DNA of 64,000 nt from JBCCWR01 sp039193385. Lineage in GTDB: Bacteria; Verrucomicrobiota; Verrucomicrobiia; Methylacidiphilales; JBCCWR01. Positions 49,143 to 57,491 of this stretch are shown here, one piece after another; positions within the stretch are counted from its first letter, which is position 1, and each line of letters opens with the position of its first letter. Made by a program: the position numbers and the translations under genes. Under the pieces are notes generated by a model, which saw only the letters and a program-made list of their open reading frames with translations, had not been told where the DNA came from and did no database searches. Where the stretch lies: positions 10,048-74,047 of the forward strand of contig JBCCWR010000001.1 of assembly GCA_039193385.1 (NCBI GenBank). Direction: 5' to 3'.

Positions 49143-49796
49143 GTGAACCTTAAGAAGTATATCCTTATTCATTATCCTGTAGGTGATATTTTGGCGGCGC
49201 TTGCTCCAATTCCAGCCATGCTAATTGGACTTTATGTTATGAACAGTGGCTGGACAGCTCTTTTGCTTTATCACTTATTCATCATTCTGACATTGCTTCT
49301 TTTTTGGAAAAAATTTGAAGGAGCTATGTTAATAAGAGGTTGGCGTCCAATGTTGGCCTTGGGAGTTTGTGTCGTATGTGCCGTATCTGGATTCATCTTG
49401 TTTATAGCCAAAAATCTGATTATTCCAGATGTTTCATGGTATGAAACATTAATCAAATTATCGTTTTACAGAGATAATTTCGTTCTATTTATTTTTTATT
49501 TTTCAATTGTTAACCCTGTATTAGAAGAAATTCACTGGCGCATGATTTTGCCGCGAACCAATCTATTTCAACGATTCCCTCTGGCGCTCCACTTTATTTT
49601 TGCCAGTTACCACATTTTGATTTTGGCTTTATTCCTACCCTGGTTCTTGATTCTGCCATGTGTTATCGGTCTTATGTTGGCCGCCTGGGGTTGGCGTTGG
49701 TTGGTTCAAAAAACCGGAGGACTAAGTATTCCCATACTTTCTCACGCGTGTGCAGACTTCAGTATTGCTCTGTGTGTTTATTGCTTGGTCTCATAA
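49143..49796 (+). CDS. CPBP-family intramembrane metalloprotease
   Basis: A 217-residue, very hydrophobic protein with about six membrane segments. Motif 1 is LEEIHWRMIL (Glu128-Glu129 and Arg133), then FASYHILILAL with a His and SHACADFSIALC with the last His, matching the CPBP/Abi family of membrane glutamic-metal proteases. It uses a GTG start. Its substrate is unknown. In other bacteria such proteins process CAAX-like or bacteriocin-related proteins. No bacteriocin gene is nearby. Confidence 0.85.
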   Translation: MNLKKYILIHYPVGDILAALAPIPAMLIGLYVMNSGWTALLLYHLFIILTLLLFWKKFEGAMLIRGWRPMLALGVCVVCAVSGFILFIAKNLIIPDVSWYETLIKLSFYRDNFVLFIFYFSIVNPVLEEIHWRMILPRTNLFQRFPLALHFIFASYHILILALFLPWFLILPCVIGLMLAAWGWRWLVQKTGGLSIPILSHACADFSIALCVYCLVS

Positions 49797-49896
49797 AAGC
49801 TTTGCTTGATGGTTAGGGGTGATGATGGAAGATAATTTGCATAAGCAAGGTTTTCATATTTTAATTTTCTACAGTAGCTGTACGCTTAAATAGTTT

Positions 49897-51015
49897 ATGG
49901 ATAAATCTGCGCTACGCTCATGGTGTGAAGTCGATCTAAGGGCGCTTGAGCATAATGTACGTTTCATTCGTCAGAAAGTGGGACAGGCAAGTCAGATAAT
50001 GGGTGTGGTGAAGGCAGATGCCTACGGCCATGGTCTAACGGAAATTTCAAAATTTCTTGGTCAAACGGACTGTCAGATCATCGGCGTAGCAAATCTCTCT
50101 GAGGCTCAGGCGGCGCAGCAGGCGTTGCCTCAATCTGCAAAAATCCCCATTATTCTTCTTAGTGCAGCACTAGAAAGTGAATACGAAGCTGCTATACGGG
50201 ATCGAGTTATTCTGACTGTTTCTAGTCGGGAAGAGGCCGAAGCGATTAATATTGTTGCTAAGAGCTGTCAACAGAAAGCAATTGTTCATTTGAAAATCGA
50301 CACTGGTATGGGGAGATTGGGCGCATTACCGCAGGAAGTAGACGCTCTCAAAAGATTTATAAAAGAATGTTCGTATATTAAGTTAGAAGGTCTTTATTCA
50401 CATTTTTCAGCAGCGGACAGTGATGTTGAATTGACGCAGCGACAGTGGAATCTCTACGAACCGCTTGCTGATACGACGTTGACACAACATATGGCCAACA
50501 GTGCGGGTTTTTTGAATCAGAAATCCAGTCATCTGGATATCGTACGGCCTGGTCTGGCGTTCTACGGTATTGCGCCGAATGCCAAACACCAGTCAAAGCT
50601 TCGGCCAGCCCTGACCTGGAAGTCTCGAGTCACCTTGTTAAAAGATTTTCCTCGCGGTCACCCCATAAGTTATGGAGCGACGTATACAACGGCTCGTCAG
50701 ACACGTGTTGCTGTCGTTTCTGTCGGCTATGGGGATGGATTTTTCCGTAGCTTGTCCAACCGAGGACATGTCTTGATTAATAATGTTCGACGCCCCATTC
50801 TCGGACGAGTCACAATGGATCAAATTATGGTAGATGTTACAAATACGCCTGGTGTCGAGAGAGGTTCTGAAGTTATTCTCATTGGCTCGGGCAGCACCGC
50901 CAAAAATACATCCAGGATTCTTGCCAGTGAAATGGCAGAATGGGCTGGTACTATAGCCTATGAAATCTGGTGTCACATCACCCCTCGTGTGCAGAGGATT
51001 TATATTAAAAAATAA
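49897..51015 (+). CDS. alr: Alanine racemase
   Basis: A 372-residue PLP enzyme making D-alanine for peptidoglycan. The PLP lysine is Lys39 in MGVVKADAYGHG, VHLKIDTGMGRLG follows, RPGLAFYG is at the dimer part, and ISYGATYTTARQTRVAVVSV carries the catalytic Tyr of the C-terminal beta domain, followed by GDGFFRSL and GRVTMDQIMVDVT. It is followed 13 bp later by a small membrane protein gene, probably in the same operon. Confidence 0.96.
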   Translation: MDKSALRSWCEVDLRALEHNVRFIRQKVGQASQIMGVVKADAYGHGLTEISKFLGQTDCQIIGVANLSEAQAAQQALPQSAKIPIILLSAALESEYEAAIRDRVILTVSSREEAEAINIVAKSCQQKAIVHLKIDTGMGRLGALPQEVDALKRFIKECSYIKLEGLYSHFSAADSDVELTQRQWNLYEPLADTTLTQHMANSAGFLNQKSSHLDIVRPGLAFYGIAPNAKHQSKLRPALTWKSRVTLLKDFPRGHPISYGATYTTARQTRVAVVSVGYGDGFFRSLSNRGHVLINNVRRPILGRVTMDQIMVDVTNTPGVERGSEVILIGSGSTAKNTSRILASEMAEWAGTIAYEIWCHITPRVQRIYIKK

Positions 51016-51028
51016 GGAATACATTAGA

Positions 51029-51475
51029 ATGATTCAATACGCTCTACTCAGATGGATTTTTCTCTCACTGGCGGTTTTTCTGTCTTCTATGATTGTGCCC
51101 GGGATCGAAGGGGATGCGCGTGGCATCCTAATAGCTGCCTTAACGTTGGGTATATTAAATGCCTTCATCAAACCGATTATTACGATTATTTCTCTACCCT
51201 TCATTATTCTCACACTTGGTCTTTTCATTCTTATCATTAATGCCTTGCTCTTAATGTTGACCGGGTTTCTCGTTCCCGGTTTTCAAATTGCCGGTTTTTG
51301 GTCTGCTCTGGGAGGTAGCCTTATAATAAGCCTTGTAGGGATGTTCTTTGGTGTTGATAAAAAAACTCAGGACGTGAAAAAGAAAACGGTCAAAAAATCT
51401 TTTCATGTGCGTCAGCCTCCCCGCGAACGTCGTCCCAAGCCGCCTCCCGGTAAAGGCCCGGTTATTGATGTGTAG
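51029..51475 (+). CDS. Phage-holin-like (DUF360/4TM) membrane protein
   Basis: A 148-residue protein started at MIQYALLRWIFLSL. A longer frame from 50960 would overlap the alr end. About four membrane helices (IFLSLAVFLSSMIVPGI, ILIAALTLGILNAFIKPIIT, LTLGLFILIINALLLMLTGF, ALGGSLIISLVGMFFG) contain the typical NAFIKPIITIISLPFIILTL motif of the phage-holin family IV / DUF360 proteins, followed by a basic Pro-rich tail. Despite the name these are usually chromosomal proteins of unknown function. An AAGGA site precedes the start. Confidence 0.85.
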   Translation: MIQYALLRWIFLSLAVFLSSMIVPGIEGDARGILIAALTLGILNAFIKPIITIISLPFIILTLGLFILIINALLLMLTGFLVPGFQIAGFWSALGGSLIISLVGMFFGVDKKTQDVKKKTVKKSFHVRQPPRERRPKPPPGKGPVIDV

Positions 51476-51484
51476 ACTGAAAAA

Positions 51485-51712
51485 TTATTTCTTTTGAATT
51501 TTGATGATGTCCACGGGGCAGCTAGCCTCGGCATCTATGAGAACGGCCTGGTCTTCATCAAAACCCAGGGCAAAGTCAAAGGCATCTCGCTCACTTTGCT
51601 TGTCGATCAGCTTGGCCATACCTTCATCATCCAAGCGCCAGTAGTGTGGTGCTATTTCCACACACTGTGCACAACCGATGCATTCGATCGCTTTATGCCG
51701 AATTTGCAGCAT
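51485..51712 (-). CDS. Single-cluster [4Fe-4S] ferredoxin
   Basis: A 75-residue ferredoxin started at MLQIRHKAIE. The longer frame to 51898 is antisense-like extension inside the U32 gene's 3' end in another frame. CIGCAQC and, near the end, SCPVDIIKI supply four cysteines for one [4Fe-4S] cluster in the monocluster (Pyrococcus-type) pattern. It overlaps the end of the U32 peptidase gene by 20 bp on the same strand and is likely co-translated. It may deliver electrons to that enzyme (inference). Confidence 0.82.
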   Translation of the reverse strand: MLQIRHKAIECIGCAQCVEIAPHYWRLDDEGMAKLIDKQSERDAFDFALGFDEDQAVLIDAEASCPVDIIKIQKK

Positions 51713-53063
51713 GAGTTTGTAGTTTCTCCGCAGACAATTCTTGTTCGTTCTGACATCCGCAAGAATCCGCCTGACATGGCATTTTTTCATCTTTTGGAGG
51801 GGTGGGGTTTTCCAGCTCCAAAGGTTCCATGAGATAGAATTGATCATTAGGTCGAACTTTCTGGTCGACCTTGATACTATAAATAGCGTTGGATCCATGA
51901 ACTTCTTTCACAGCGGTTTCATCGAGTCGGATCTCCTCGACTGTCCCTTTCACAACTCCGCTGGTATGGCCAATAATGACAAACTCATCACCTAAACGAA
52001 GTCGAGTGGCTGCTCCACGAATTTCTGCCACGCCGATTTTTCCATAGTACTTGCCCACTTTGCCGACGTAGACTTTGCGGCGTGTGGCTTTTGAGCCATA
52101 GGCAGAAGACCACCCCTGTTCGCGTCCAAGATAGTAGCCGGAGGACATCCCACGGTTATAGACGGTCTCCAGTTCTTTATATAATTTTTCGACAAAGGCT
52201 TTGTCATAACTGCCATTAGCCACAGCATCAAGCCCTCTACGATAAGCGTTAATGACCGTATAAACATACTCCGGGGAGCGACCTCTTCCTTCAATTTTTA
52301 AGACATTAATACCGGCTGCAACGACTTCATCGAGAAAATCGATCGTGGAAATATCATTGGGGGACATGATGTAGTTATTGTCCACCTTGAGTTGTTTTCC
52401 CGTTTCTGCATCAGTGACAATATATTCCTTACGACAGTTTTGCTCACAAGCACCGCGGTTGGCGGATGCATTTGATGTAAATAAAGACATGCCGCAACGT
52501 CCTGACGTGGCGATGCATAAGGCCCCATGAGCGAAGGTCTCAATTTCCATAAGTCTGCCTGACGGGCCGCGCAAATTCTCCTTCTCAATCTGCTGACTTA
52601 ACTTTTTGATCATAGGAAGACTCAGTTCACGGGCCAAGACGATGCGGTCGCTGAACTGCGCATAAAACTTAAATGACTGGTAATTTGAAATAGATAACTG
52701 GGTGGAGATATGAACTTCCAGTCCACATTCACGGGCCATTTGCACAGCAGCCATATCGGAAACAATGACCCCATCTACGCCCTGCCGTGCGGCGTCCTCA
52801 AACATTCGCCGGGCTAGAATTAAATCATGATCATACAAGATAGTATTGAGTGTAAGATACCCGCGAATGTCAGCATCGTGACAGCGTTGGATGATCTCTT
52901 GCTGATCTTCTTTTTGAAAGGAACGCCGCGCGCGCGCGCGCATGTTGAGCTGTGCCAAGCCATAATAGACGGCGTCTGCACCAGCATCTATAGCTGCTTG
53001 CAGCGAGGGGTAACAGCCTGCCGGCGCCAGGAGCTCAACGTGTTTCTTCATAAATTTAATCAA
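51693..53063 (-). CDS. U32 family peptidase-like (TrhP/RlhA group) protein
   Basis: A 456-residue U32 protein: LLAPAGCYPSLQAAIDAGAD, AVYYGLAQLNMRARARR, GVIVSDMAAVQMARECGLEV and the signature MEIETFAHGALCIATSGRCG followed by SANRGACEQNCRKEYIV. E. coli U32 members RlhA and TrhP hydroxylate 23S rRNA or the wobble uridine of tRNA and need iron-sulfur function. The conserved cysteines CGM, ACEQNC support a cluster. The C-terminal domain is followed by a Cys-rich tail (CQADSCGCQ). A ferredoxin gene overlaps its end. The target RNA cannot be decided. Confidence 0.88.
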   Translation of the reverse strand: MIKFMKKHVELLAPAGCYPSLQAAIDAGADAVYYGLAQLNMRARARRSFQKEDQQEIIQRCHDADIRGYLTLNTILYDHDLILARRMFEDAARQGVDGVIVSDMAAVQMARECGLEVHISTQLSISNYQSFKFYAQFSDRIVLARELSLPMIKKLSQQIEKENLRGPSGRLMEIETFAHGALCIATSGRCGMSLFTSNASANRGACEQNCRKEYIVTDAETGKQLKVDNNYIMSPNDISTIDFLDEVVAAGINVLKIEGRGRSPEYVYTVINAYRRGLDAVANGSYDKAFVEKLYKELETVYNRGMSSGYYLGREQGWSSAYGSKATRRKVYVGKVGKYYGKIGVAEIRGAATRLRLGDEFVIIGHTSGVVKGTVEEIRLDETAVKEVHGSNAIYSIKVDQKVRPNDQFYLMEPLELENPTPPKDEKMPCQADSCGCQNEQELSAEKLQTHAANSA

Positions 53064-53163
53064 ATACTATAGCCGGATTTTCACCAAAGCAAAAGGTAAA
53101 GAAACGCTACACCCTCTCAATTATCTGGGCAGTGTGGGTAAATAAGATAGGGTCTTGCTTCTT

Positions 53164-54375
53164 ATGGATGCCAAAGAACGTCAGCAAAAAACATTTTACT
53201 ATGACCGCTGGCGCGCTTTGTGTGCGGGTATTATTGAGACCATGCCGTCTAGTTTCATCCTTATCATCGCCATTCGCTACTTTGATGCGGATGATGCCAT
53301 CCAAGGTTTGTTGGCCACTACATGGGCTTTTGGTCTATTACTAAGTCCTTTTTCGGTAGCGATGATACGGCGTTTTCATTTAAAACCGACACAAGGCTCG
53401 GCTATTTTGGCTTCGATCATGGGCTTTTCGTTTCTCGTTGCCTCTCTATTTCCCAACCTGTGGATCTATACCACTTGCTGCTTAATAGGAATTAATTCTG
53501 CCACGTTGGCGGTTCCTCTTATGACTGAAACCTATGAGCAAAATTATCAACGCAAGATGCGTGGGCGTCTTTTTTCCTGGTCTATCATGATCAAAGTTGG
53601 CACGACGGGAATTTTTGCCTGGGGCGTAGGTAAATGGCTGACGGATGATATTTCAAGGACACCTATGTTCTTATTTGTATTGTCTGCCGCTTCGTTTTTT
53701 TCAGCTTATTGTCTCTCTCGCTGCCCATCGGAGAAAATTCGTCAAAGCTCCAGCACGAATCCTTTTCAGGCCATACGCTTTCTTGGAGAGGATCGTCCGT
53801 TTCTTATTCTCATCGTCAGCTGGATGTTCCTGGGTTTTGGCAATCTGATGATGATGCCATTGCGTGTCATCATGTTGGCTGAGGACCGCTATGGATTTGT
53901 CTATCCTATTGAAACCATAAGTTTGCTTATCAGCATCGTTCCACCCCTAACTCAACTCTCGCTTAGTTTTTTCTGGGGACGTCTTTTTGATAAATTAAAT
54001 ATTTTTCAGCTGCGTATATTCATCAATCTCTTCTTTATTGCATCCCATGCTTGTTTCTTTTTTATCAATAATTTTATGGGCTTTTTGTTGGGCGGCATTT
54101 TACTAGGGGCAGCATTTAGCGGAGGAAATATAGCCTGGAGCTTATGGGTAACTAAAGTAGCACCGAAACATCAGGTAGCCGATTACATGTCGGTTCATAC
54201 TTTTATGACAGGCATAAGAGCTATAGCGGCTCCATTGTTGGCCGTTTATCTTGCTACAATGATAAGTATGCAGAATATCGCCTGGATGAGTTTGATCCTT
54301 ATGTTCCTGGCTATGGTCATCCTTATTCCTGAAGCATGGACATTAAGCCAAGGTAAAAAGTCTGATAATGAGTAG
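53164..54375 (+). CDS. MFS transporter
   Basis: A 403-residue membrane protein started at the ATG of MDAKERQQKTFYYD. A TTG nine bases earlier is less likely. About twelve hydrophobic helices, with the MFS-like loop KMRGRLFSWSIMIKVG and a central polar loop. There is no strong subfamily signature, so the substrate is unknown. It is read divergently from the U32 gene and convergently with moeB. The first 15 residues are strongly charged and cytoplasmic. Confidence 0.82.
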   Translation: MDAKERQQKTFYYDRWRALCAGIIETMPSSFILIIAIRYFDADDAIQGLLATTWAFGLLLSPFSVAMIRRFHLKPTQGSAILASIMGFSFLVASLFPNLWIYTTCCLIGINSATLAVPLMTETYEQNYQRKMRGRLFSWSIMIKVGTTGIFAWGVGKWLTDDISRTPMFLFVLSAASFFSAYCLSRCPSEKIRQSSSTNPFQAIRFLGEDRPFLILIVSWMFLGFGNLMMMPLRVIMLAEDRYGFVYPIETISLLISIVPPLTQLSLSFFWGRLFDKLNIFQLRIFINLFFIASHACFFFINNFMGFLLGGILLGAAFSGGNIAWSLWVTKVAPKHQVADYMSVHTFMTGIRAIAAPLLAVYLATMISMQNIAWMSLILMFLAMVILIPEAWTLSQGKKSDNE

Positions 54376-54390
54376 AGCCGAAATTAAAAT

Positions 54391-55578
54391 TTAATACGTC
54401 GGCATGTCTGGGTCGATATCTTCTGCCCAAGCATCAATGCCGCCTTCCAGTGCCCTGAGTTTTTTGAAGCCTGCTTGTTGAAGCTTGCGGTAGGCATCTT
54501 CCGTGCGTTGTTCACCTTTGCAGTAAATAACAATCTCATGTGCTGTATCAAGTTCGTGGATGCGTTTGGGTAGTTCATTGAGAGGTATGAGCTTAGCCTC
54601 GGGAATATGGGCAATCTCATACTCATGCTGTTCACGTACATCCAGAATCACCAAAGAAGGATCATTCTTCTTTAGCTCGACTAATTCATCGGGCGTGACC
54701 TCAGGTGCGGTGAGGTGTTTCTGTTCTGGCTCATCAACCGGAGCCGTGCCACAGAACTGGTTGTAATCAACAAGTTCCGTGATGGTGGGATTTTCTCCGC
54801 AGATAGGACAGTTTGGATCTTTGCGAAGCTTCATTTCCCGAAAACGCATTTTTAAAGCATCAAAAATAAGCAATCGACCTATCATCGGATCCCCAATGCC
54901 GCAGATGATTTTTATAGTTTCGATGGCCTGTAAAACGCCAATCACTCCAGGGAGGACTCCGAGCACTCCGCCTTCTGCGCATGAGGGAACGAGACCTGGG
55001 TCGGGTGGTTCAGGGTAAAGGCAACGGTAGCATGGTCCCTTTTCTCCCCAGAAGACAGTGACCTGCCCATCGAAACGAAAAATGGAGCCATAGACGTTAG
55101 GCTTACCGAGGAGCACGCAGGCATCGTTGACCAGATAACGCGTAGCAAAGTTATCCGTACCATCAAGAATAACGTCGAAATCTTTGGCAATCTCCAGGGC
55201 ATTATCAGAGCGGAAGGAGGTCTCAAAAGGAATAACATTAACATGCGGGTTAATGTCTTTCATAGTTTCAATAGCGGAAGAAACTTTCGATTTACCAACG
55301 TTAGAAGATTTATGGATGATCTGTCGCTGCAGGTTGGTGGTATCCACCACATCGAAGTCGCACAAGCCGATATTACCCACGCCAGCTGCTGTCAGATAAG
55401 CTAGTAGGGGTGATCCAAGACCGCCGGTGCCAACCACCAATACCTTGGATGCTTTCAGCTTCTTTTGTCCTGAAAGAGTCACTTCCGGCATAATCAAATG
55501 ACGACTGTAGCGTTTGACTTCTTCATTCGTCATGGTAATGCCGTCTACTCTATCTTCGATATCTGGTATAAAACTCAT
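54391..55578 (-). CDS. moeB: MoeB/ThiF-type adenylyltransferase fused to rhodanese domain
   Basis: A 395-residue E1-like enzyme. Residues 15-270 carry RYSRHLIMPEVTLSGQKKLK, the nucleotide site VVGTGGLGSPLLAYLTAAGV, DVVDTTNLQRQIIH and zinc cysteines in CYRCLYP and CPICG. Residues 290-390 are a rhodanese domain with LDVREQHEYEIAHI and the active cysteine in IYCKGEQR. Enzymes of this MoeZ/Uba4-like layout adenylate and thiolate ThiS/MoaD-like carrier proteins for molybdopterin, thiamin, cysteine or tRNA thiolation. The exact carrier is not visible here. Confidence 0.9.
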   Translation of the reverse strand: MSFIPDIEDRVDGITMTNEEVKRYSRHLIMPEVTLSGQKKLKASKVLVVGTGGLGSPLLAYLTAAGVGNIGLCDFDVVDTTNLQRQIIHKSSNVGKSKVSSAIETMKDINPHVNVIPFETSFRSDNALEIAKDFDVILDGTDNFATRYLVNDACVLLGKPNVYGSIFRFDGQVTVFWGEKGPCYRCLYPEPPDPGLVPSCAEGGVLGVLPGVIGVLQAIETIKIICGIGDPMIGRLLIFDALKMRFREMKLRKDPNCPICGENPTITELVDYNQFCGTAPVDEPEQKHLTAPEVTPDELVELKKNDPSLVILDVREQHEYEIAHIPEAKLIPLNELPKRIHELDTAHEIVIYCKGEQRTEDAYRKLQQAGFKKLRALEGGIDAWAEDIDPDMPTY

Positions 55579-55691
55579 AATGGGGATAAATAACTTAGGA
55601 TTATTTCTGCTGAGGTCAAGAATCCATGGTCAACATGTTTCCAGCATATAGGAAAAAAATAGTTCTTAATAGCAGAGAGAAATGATTGAAT

Positions 55692-56420
55692 TCACAGTTC
55701 TTTTAAAGAGTAACCTAAGCCGCGATGTGTTTTGATAGGGTCGGTATGCGAATGAATGGTGCGTAATTTGGCACGCAGTTGTTTGATGTGGGCATCAACC
55801 GTCCGGTCAAGACTGGCTCCTGGGTCTTCCCATATCTGAGTCATAAGCTCATCTCTGGAGTAGACCCGTCCGGGTCGTTTCATGAATAATGCCAGGAGAC
55901 GGTATTCATAGCGTGAAAGTTCCAGAGCTTCTCCCTTGTAGCTAATGCATTTGGCTGCTTCATCATGAACAAAAGAGAGGTTAGGATTTTCTGTTGGGGG
56001 CAGTGCTTGACTTTCTTTTCTCTGGGTCTTTTTCTGTAAATTTGTGCGGCGTAAAATAGCTTTGATGCGTGCGCAAAGTTCACGCGGACTAAAGGGCTTG
56101 AGTACATAGTCATCCCCACCAATTTCCAGTCCTACAACACGGTCAATTTCATCACTACGAGCTGTAAGAAAAATAATAGCTACATGCCCATCTTTATCTG
56201 TACCTAAGGAGCGAATGTGTTGGCAGACTTCAAAGCCGCTTTGATCTGGAAGTCCGACATCCAGAACAACCAAGTCGAAAGACTCCGATTTAATTTTACC
56301 TAAAGCGTCTTCACCTGTTGTGCACCAAGTCGTATCAAAGCCGTCTGTTTGCAAGGCATAAGCAATATTTTCAGCAATAGGTGGCTCATCTTCCACGATG
56401 AGAATTTTGCGCTTAGGCAT
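55692..56420 (-). CDS. creB: CreB-like response regulator
   Basis: A 242-residue OmpR-family regulator. The receiver has ILIVEDEPPIAENIAYALQ and the phospho-acceptor Asp54 in LVVLDVGLPDQSGFEVCQH, then IFLTARSDEIDRVVGLEIGG and DDYVLKPFSPRELCARIKAI. The winged-helix domain has LSRYEYRLLALFMKRPGRVY, SRDELMTQIWEDPGASLDRT, VDAHIKQLRAKLRTI and ends IKTHRGLGYSLKEL, the last part being near-identical in pattern to E. coli CreB. The cognate kinase gene is at 18362. The likely target site array is in front of creD at 60013-60061. It lies 49 bp after recR. Confidence 0.88.
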   Translation of the reverse strand: MPKRKILIVEDEPPIAENIAYALQTDGFDTTWCTTGEDALGKIKSESFDLVVLDVGLPDQSGFEVCQHIRSLGTDKDGHVAIIFLTARSDEIDRVVGLEIGGDDYVLKPFSPRELCARIKAILRRTNLQKKTQRKESQALPPTENPNLSFVHDEAAKCISYKGEALELSRYEYRLLALFMKRPGRVYSRDELMTQIWEDPGASLDRTVDAHIKQLRAKLRTIHSHTDPIKTHRGLGYSLKEL

Positions 56421-56469
56421 ACTTATTTATTAGAGAAACCTTACCTTCAGCTCAACTTGTAACTAGCAG

Positions 56470-57069
56470 TCAAATTTCTTTGCGGTCCTGTAATGCATGC
56501 GTGAGTGTCATAGCATCAGCAAATTCCAGAGAGCCGCCAACAGAAAGTCCCGTGGCTAAACGCGTTACCTTAATATCTATCTTTTTGAGATGATCAGCCA
56601 GGTATAAGGCGGTTGTTTCGCCACGAACATCCGCACTGAGGCCGATGATCACTTCCTTAACCTTCTGTTCCTCAATCTCACGCAAATGTCGTGGAATTTC
56701 AAGCTCCTCAGGTCCTATGCCGTCCAGAGGAGAAAGAGTTCCTCCGAGTACACGATAGACACCATTAAAATTTTCCGTGCGCTCAAAGGCCAGTACATCG
56801 GTGGCATTTTCAACAATGCAGACGACGTGTTTAAGGCGTTTTTCATCCGCACATATTTCACAATTCGCTTCTTGCGTAAAGAAACCGCATTGAGGGCAAG
56901 GATGTATCTTATTCTGAGCCTGGGTGATGGTCTCGGCGATATTTTGACCGAGACGTTTCTCATTCTTTATGATAAATAAAGCCAGCCGCTCTGCACTCCG
57001 TGGTCCTACACTTGGTAAAGCGCGTAGGGCATCAATGAGATCTTGTAAGCATGGTGGGTAAGAGACCAT
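56470..57069 (-). CDS. recR: Recombination protein RecR
   Basis: A 199-residue RecR: helix-hairpin-helix DALRALPSVGPRSAERLALF, zinc-binding CPQCGFFTQEANCEIC, and a Toprim domain with VCIVENATDVLAFERTENFN and HVLGGTLSPLDGIGPEEL-like YRVLGGTLSPLDGIGPEELE. It loads RecA with RecF and RecO on gapped DNA. It is third in the conserved dnaX-ybaB-recR order. Confidence 0.97.
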   Translation of the reverse strand: MVSYPPCLQDLIDALRALPSVGPRSAERLALFIIKNEKRLGQNIAETITQAQNKIHPCPQCGFFTQEANCEICADEKRLKHVVCIVENATDVLAFERTENFNGVYRVLGGTLSPLDGIGPEELEIPRHLREIEEQKVKEVIIGLSADVRGETTALYLADHLKKIDIKVTRLATGLSVGGSLEFADAMTLTHALQDRKEI

Positions 57070-57156
57070 AAATCTTAATATCTAAATTAGATGACTTACT
57101 GCATTGGGCACGTGTGTCTATAAAGACAAAAATCTATACATAGTGCTCAACTTGAA

Positions 57157-57471
57157 TTAAAAGCCGAGACCGGGGATGTTTGGCATGTTTGCCGAGATTT
57201 TACTCATTTGACTCTGCGCGTCTTTACGTGATGTAGCTAATGCTTCACGCACAGCGGTTAGAACGAGATCTTGAATCATCTCTGCATCACCTTCTGCGAC
57301 AATGTCTGGAGATATAGTTAAATCTTTTAAATCACCTTCGCCGTTGACTATAGCTTTAACGGCTCCACCACCTGCTTCAGCTTCGTACGTTTTACTGGCC
57401 AATTCAGCCTGCATTTTCTGCATATCAGCTTGCATCTTCTGAGCTTGCTTCATTAATTTCATTGGGTTCAT
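57157..57471 (-). CDS. ybaB: YbaB/EbfC nucleoid-associated protein
   Basis: A 104-residue YbaB/EbfC protein that binds DNA as a dimer. MKLMKQAQKMQADMQKMQAE, GGGAVKAIVNGEGDLKDLTI and DLVLTAVREALATSRKDAQ are typical. It sits between dnaX and recR, 20 bp after dnaX and 87 bp before recR, as in most bacteria. Confidence 0.95.
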   Translation of the reverse strand: MNPMKLMKQAQKMQADMQKMQAELASKTYEAEAGGGAVKAIVNGEGDLKDLTISPDIVAEGDAEMIQDLVLTAVREALATSRKDAQSQMSKISANMPNIPGLGF

Positions 57472-57491
57472 AAGTTTCTTTGCCTTTTCTT

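Noticed and set aside
50960..51028. Longer start for the holin-like gene
   Set aside because: The extension overlaps the alr end in another frame and lacks family similarity; the ATG at 51029 has an AAGGA ribosome site.
51029..51475. Holin-like gene as sign of a prophage
   Set aside because: The family is mostly chromosomal and no endolysin, integrase or structural gene is nearby.
52928..52940. CGCGCGCGCGCG run as a structural (Z-DNA) element
   Set aside because: It lies inside the U32 gene and simply encodes an Ala/Arg stretch (MRARARR); no other sign of function.
55236..55260. Another ATGCGGGTTAA string, possibly a seventh dispersed repeat
   Set aside because: It lies inside the moeB coding sequence and encodes the conserved INPHVNVI segment; the flanks do not match the 49-bp family.
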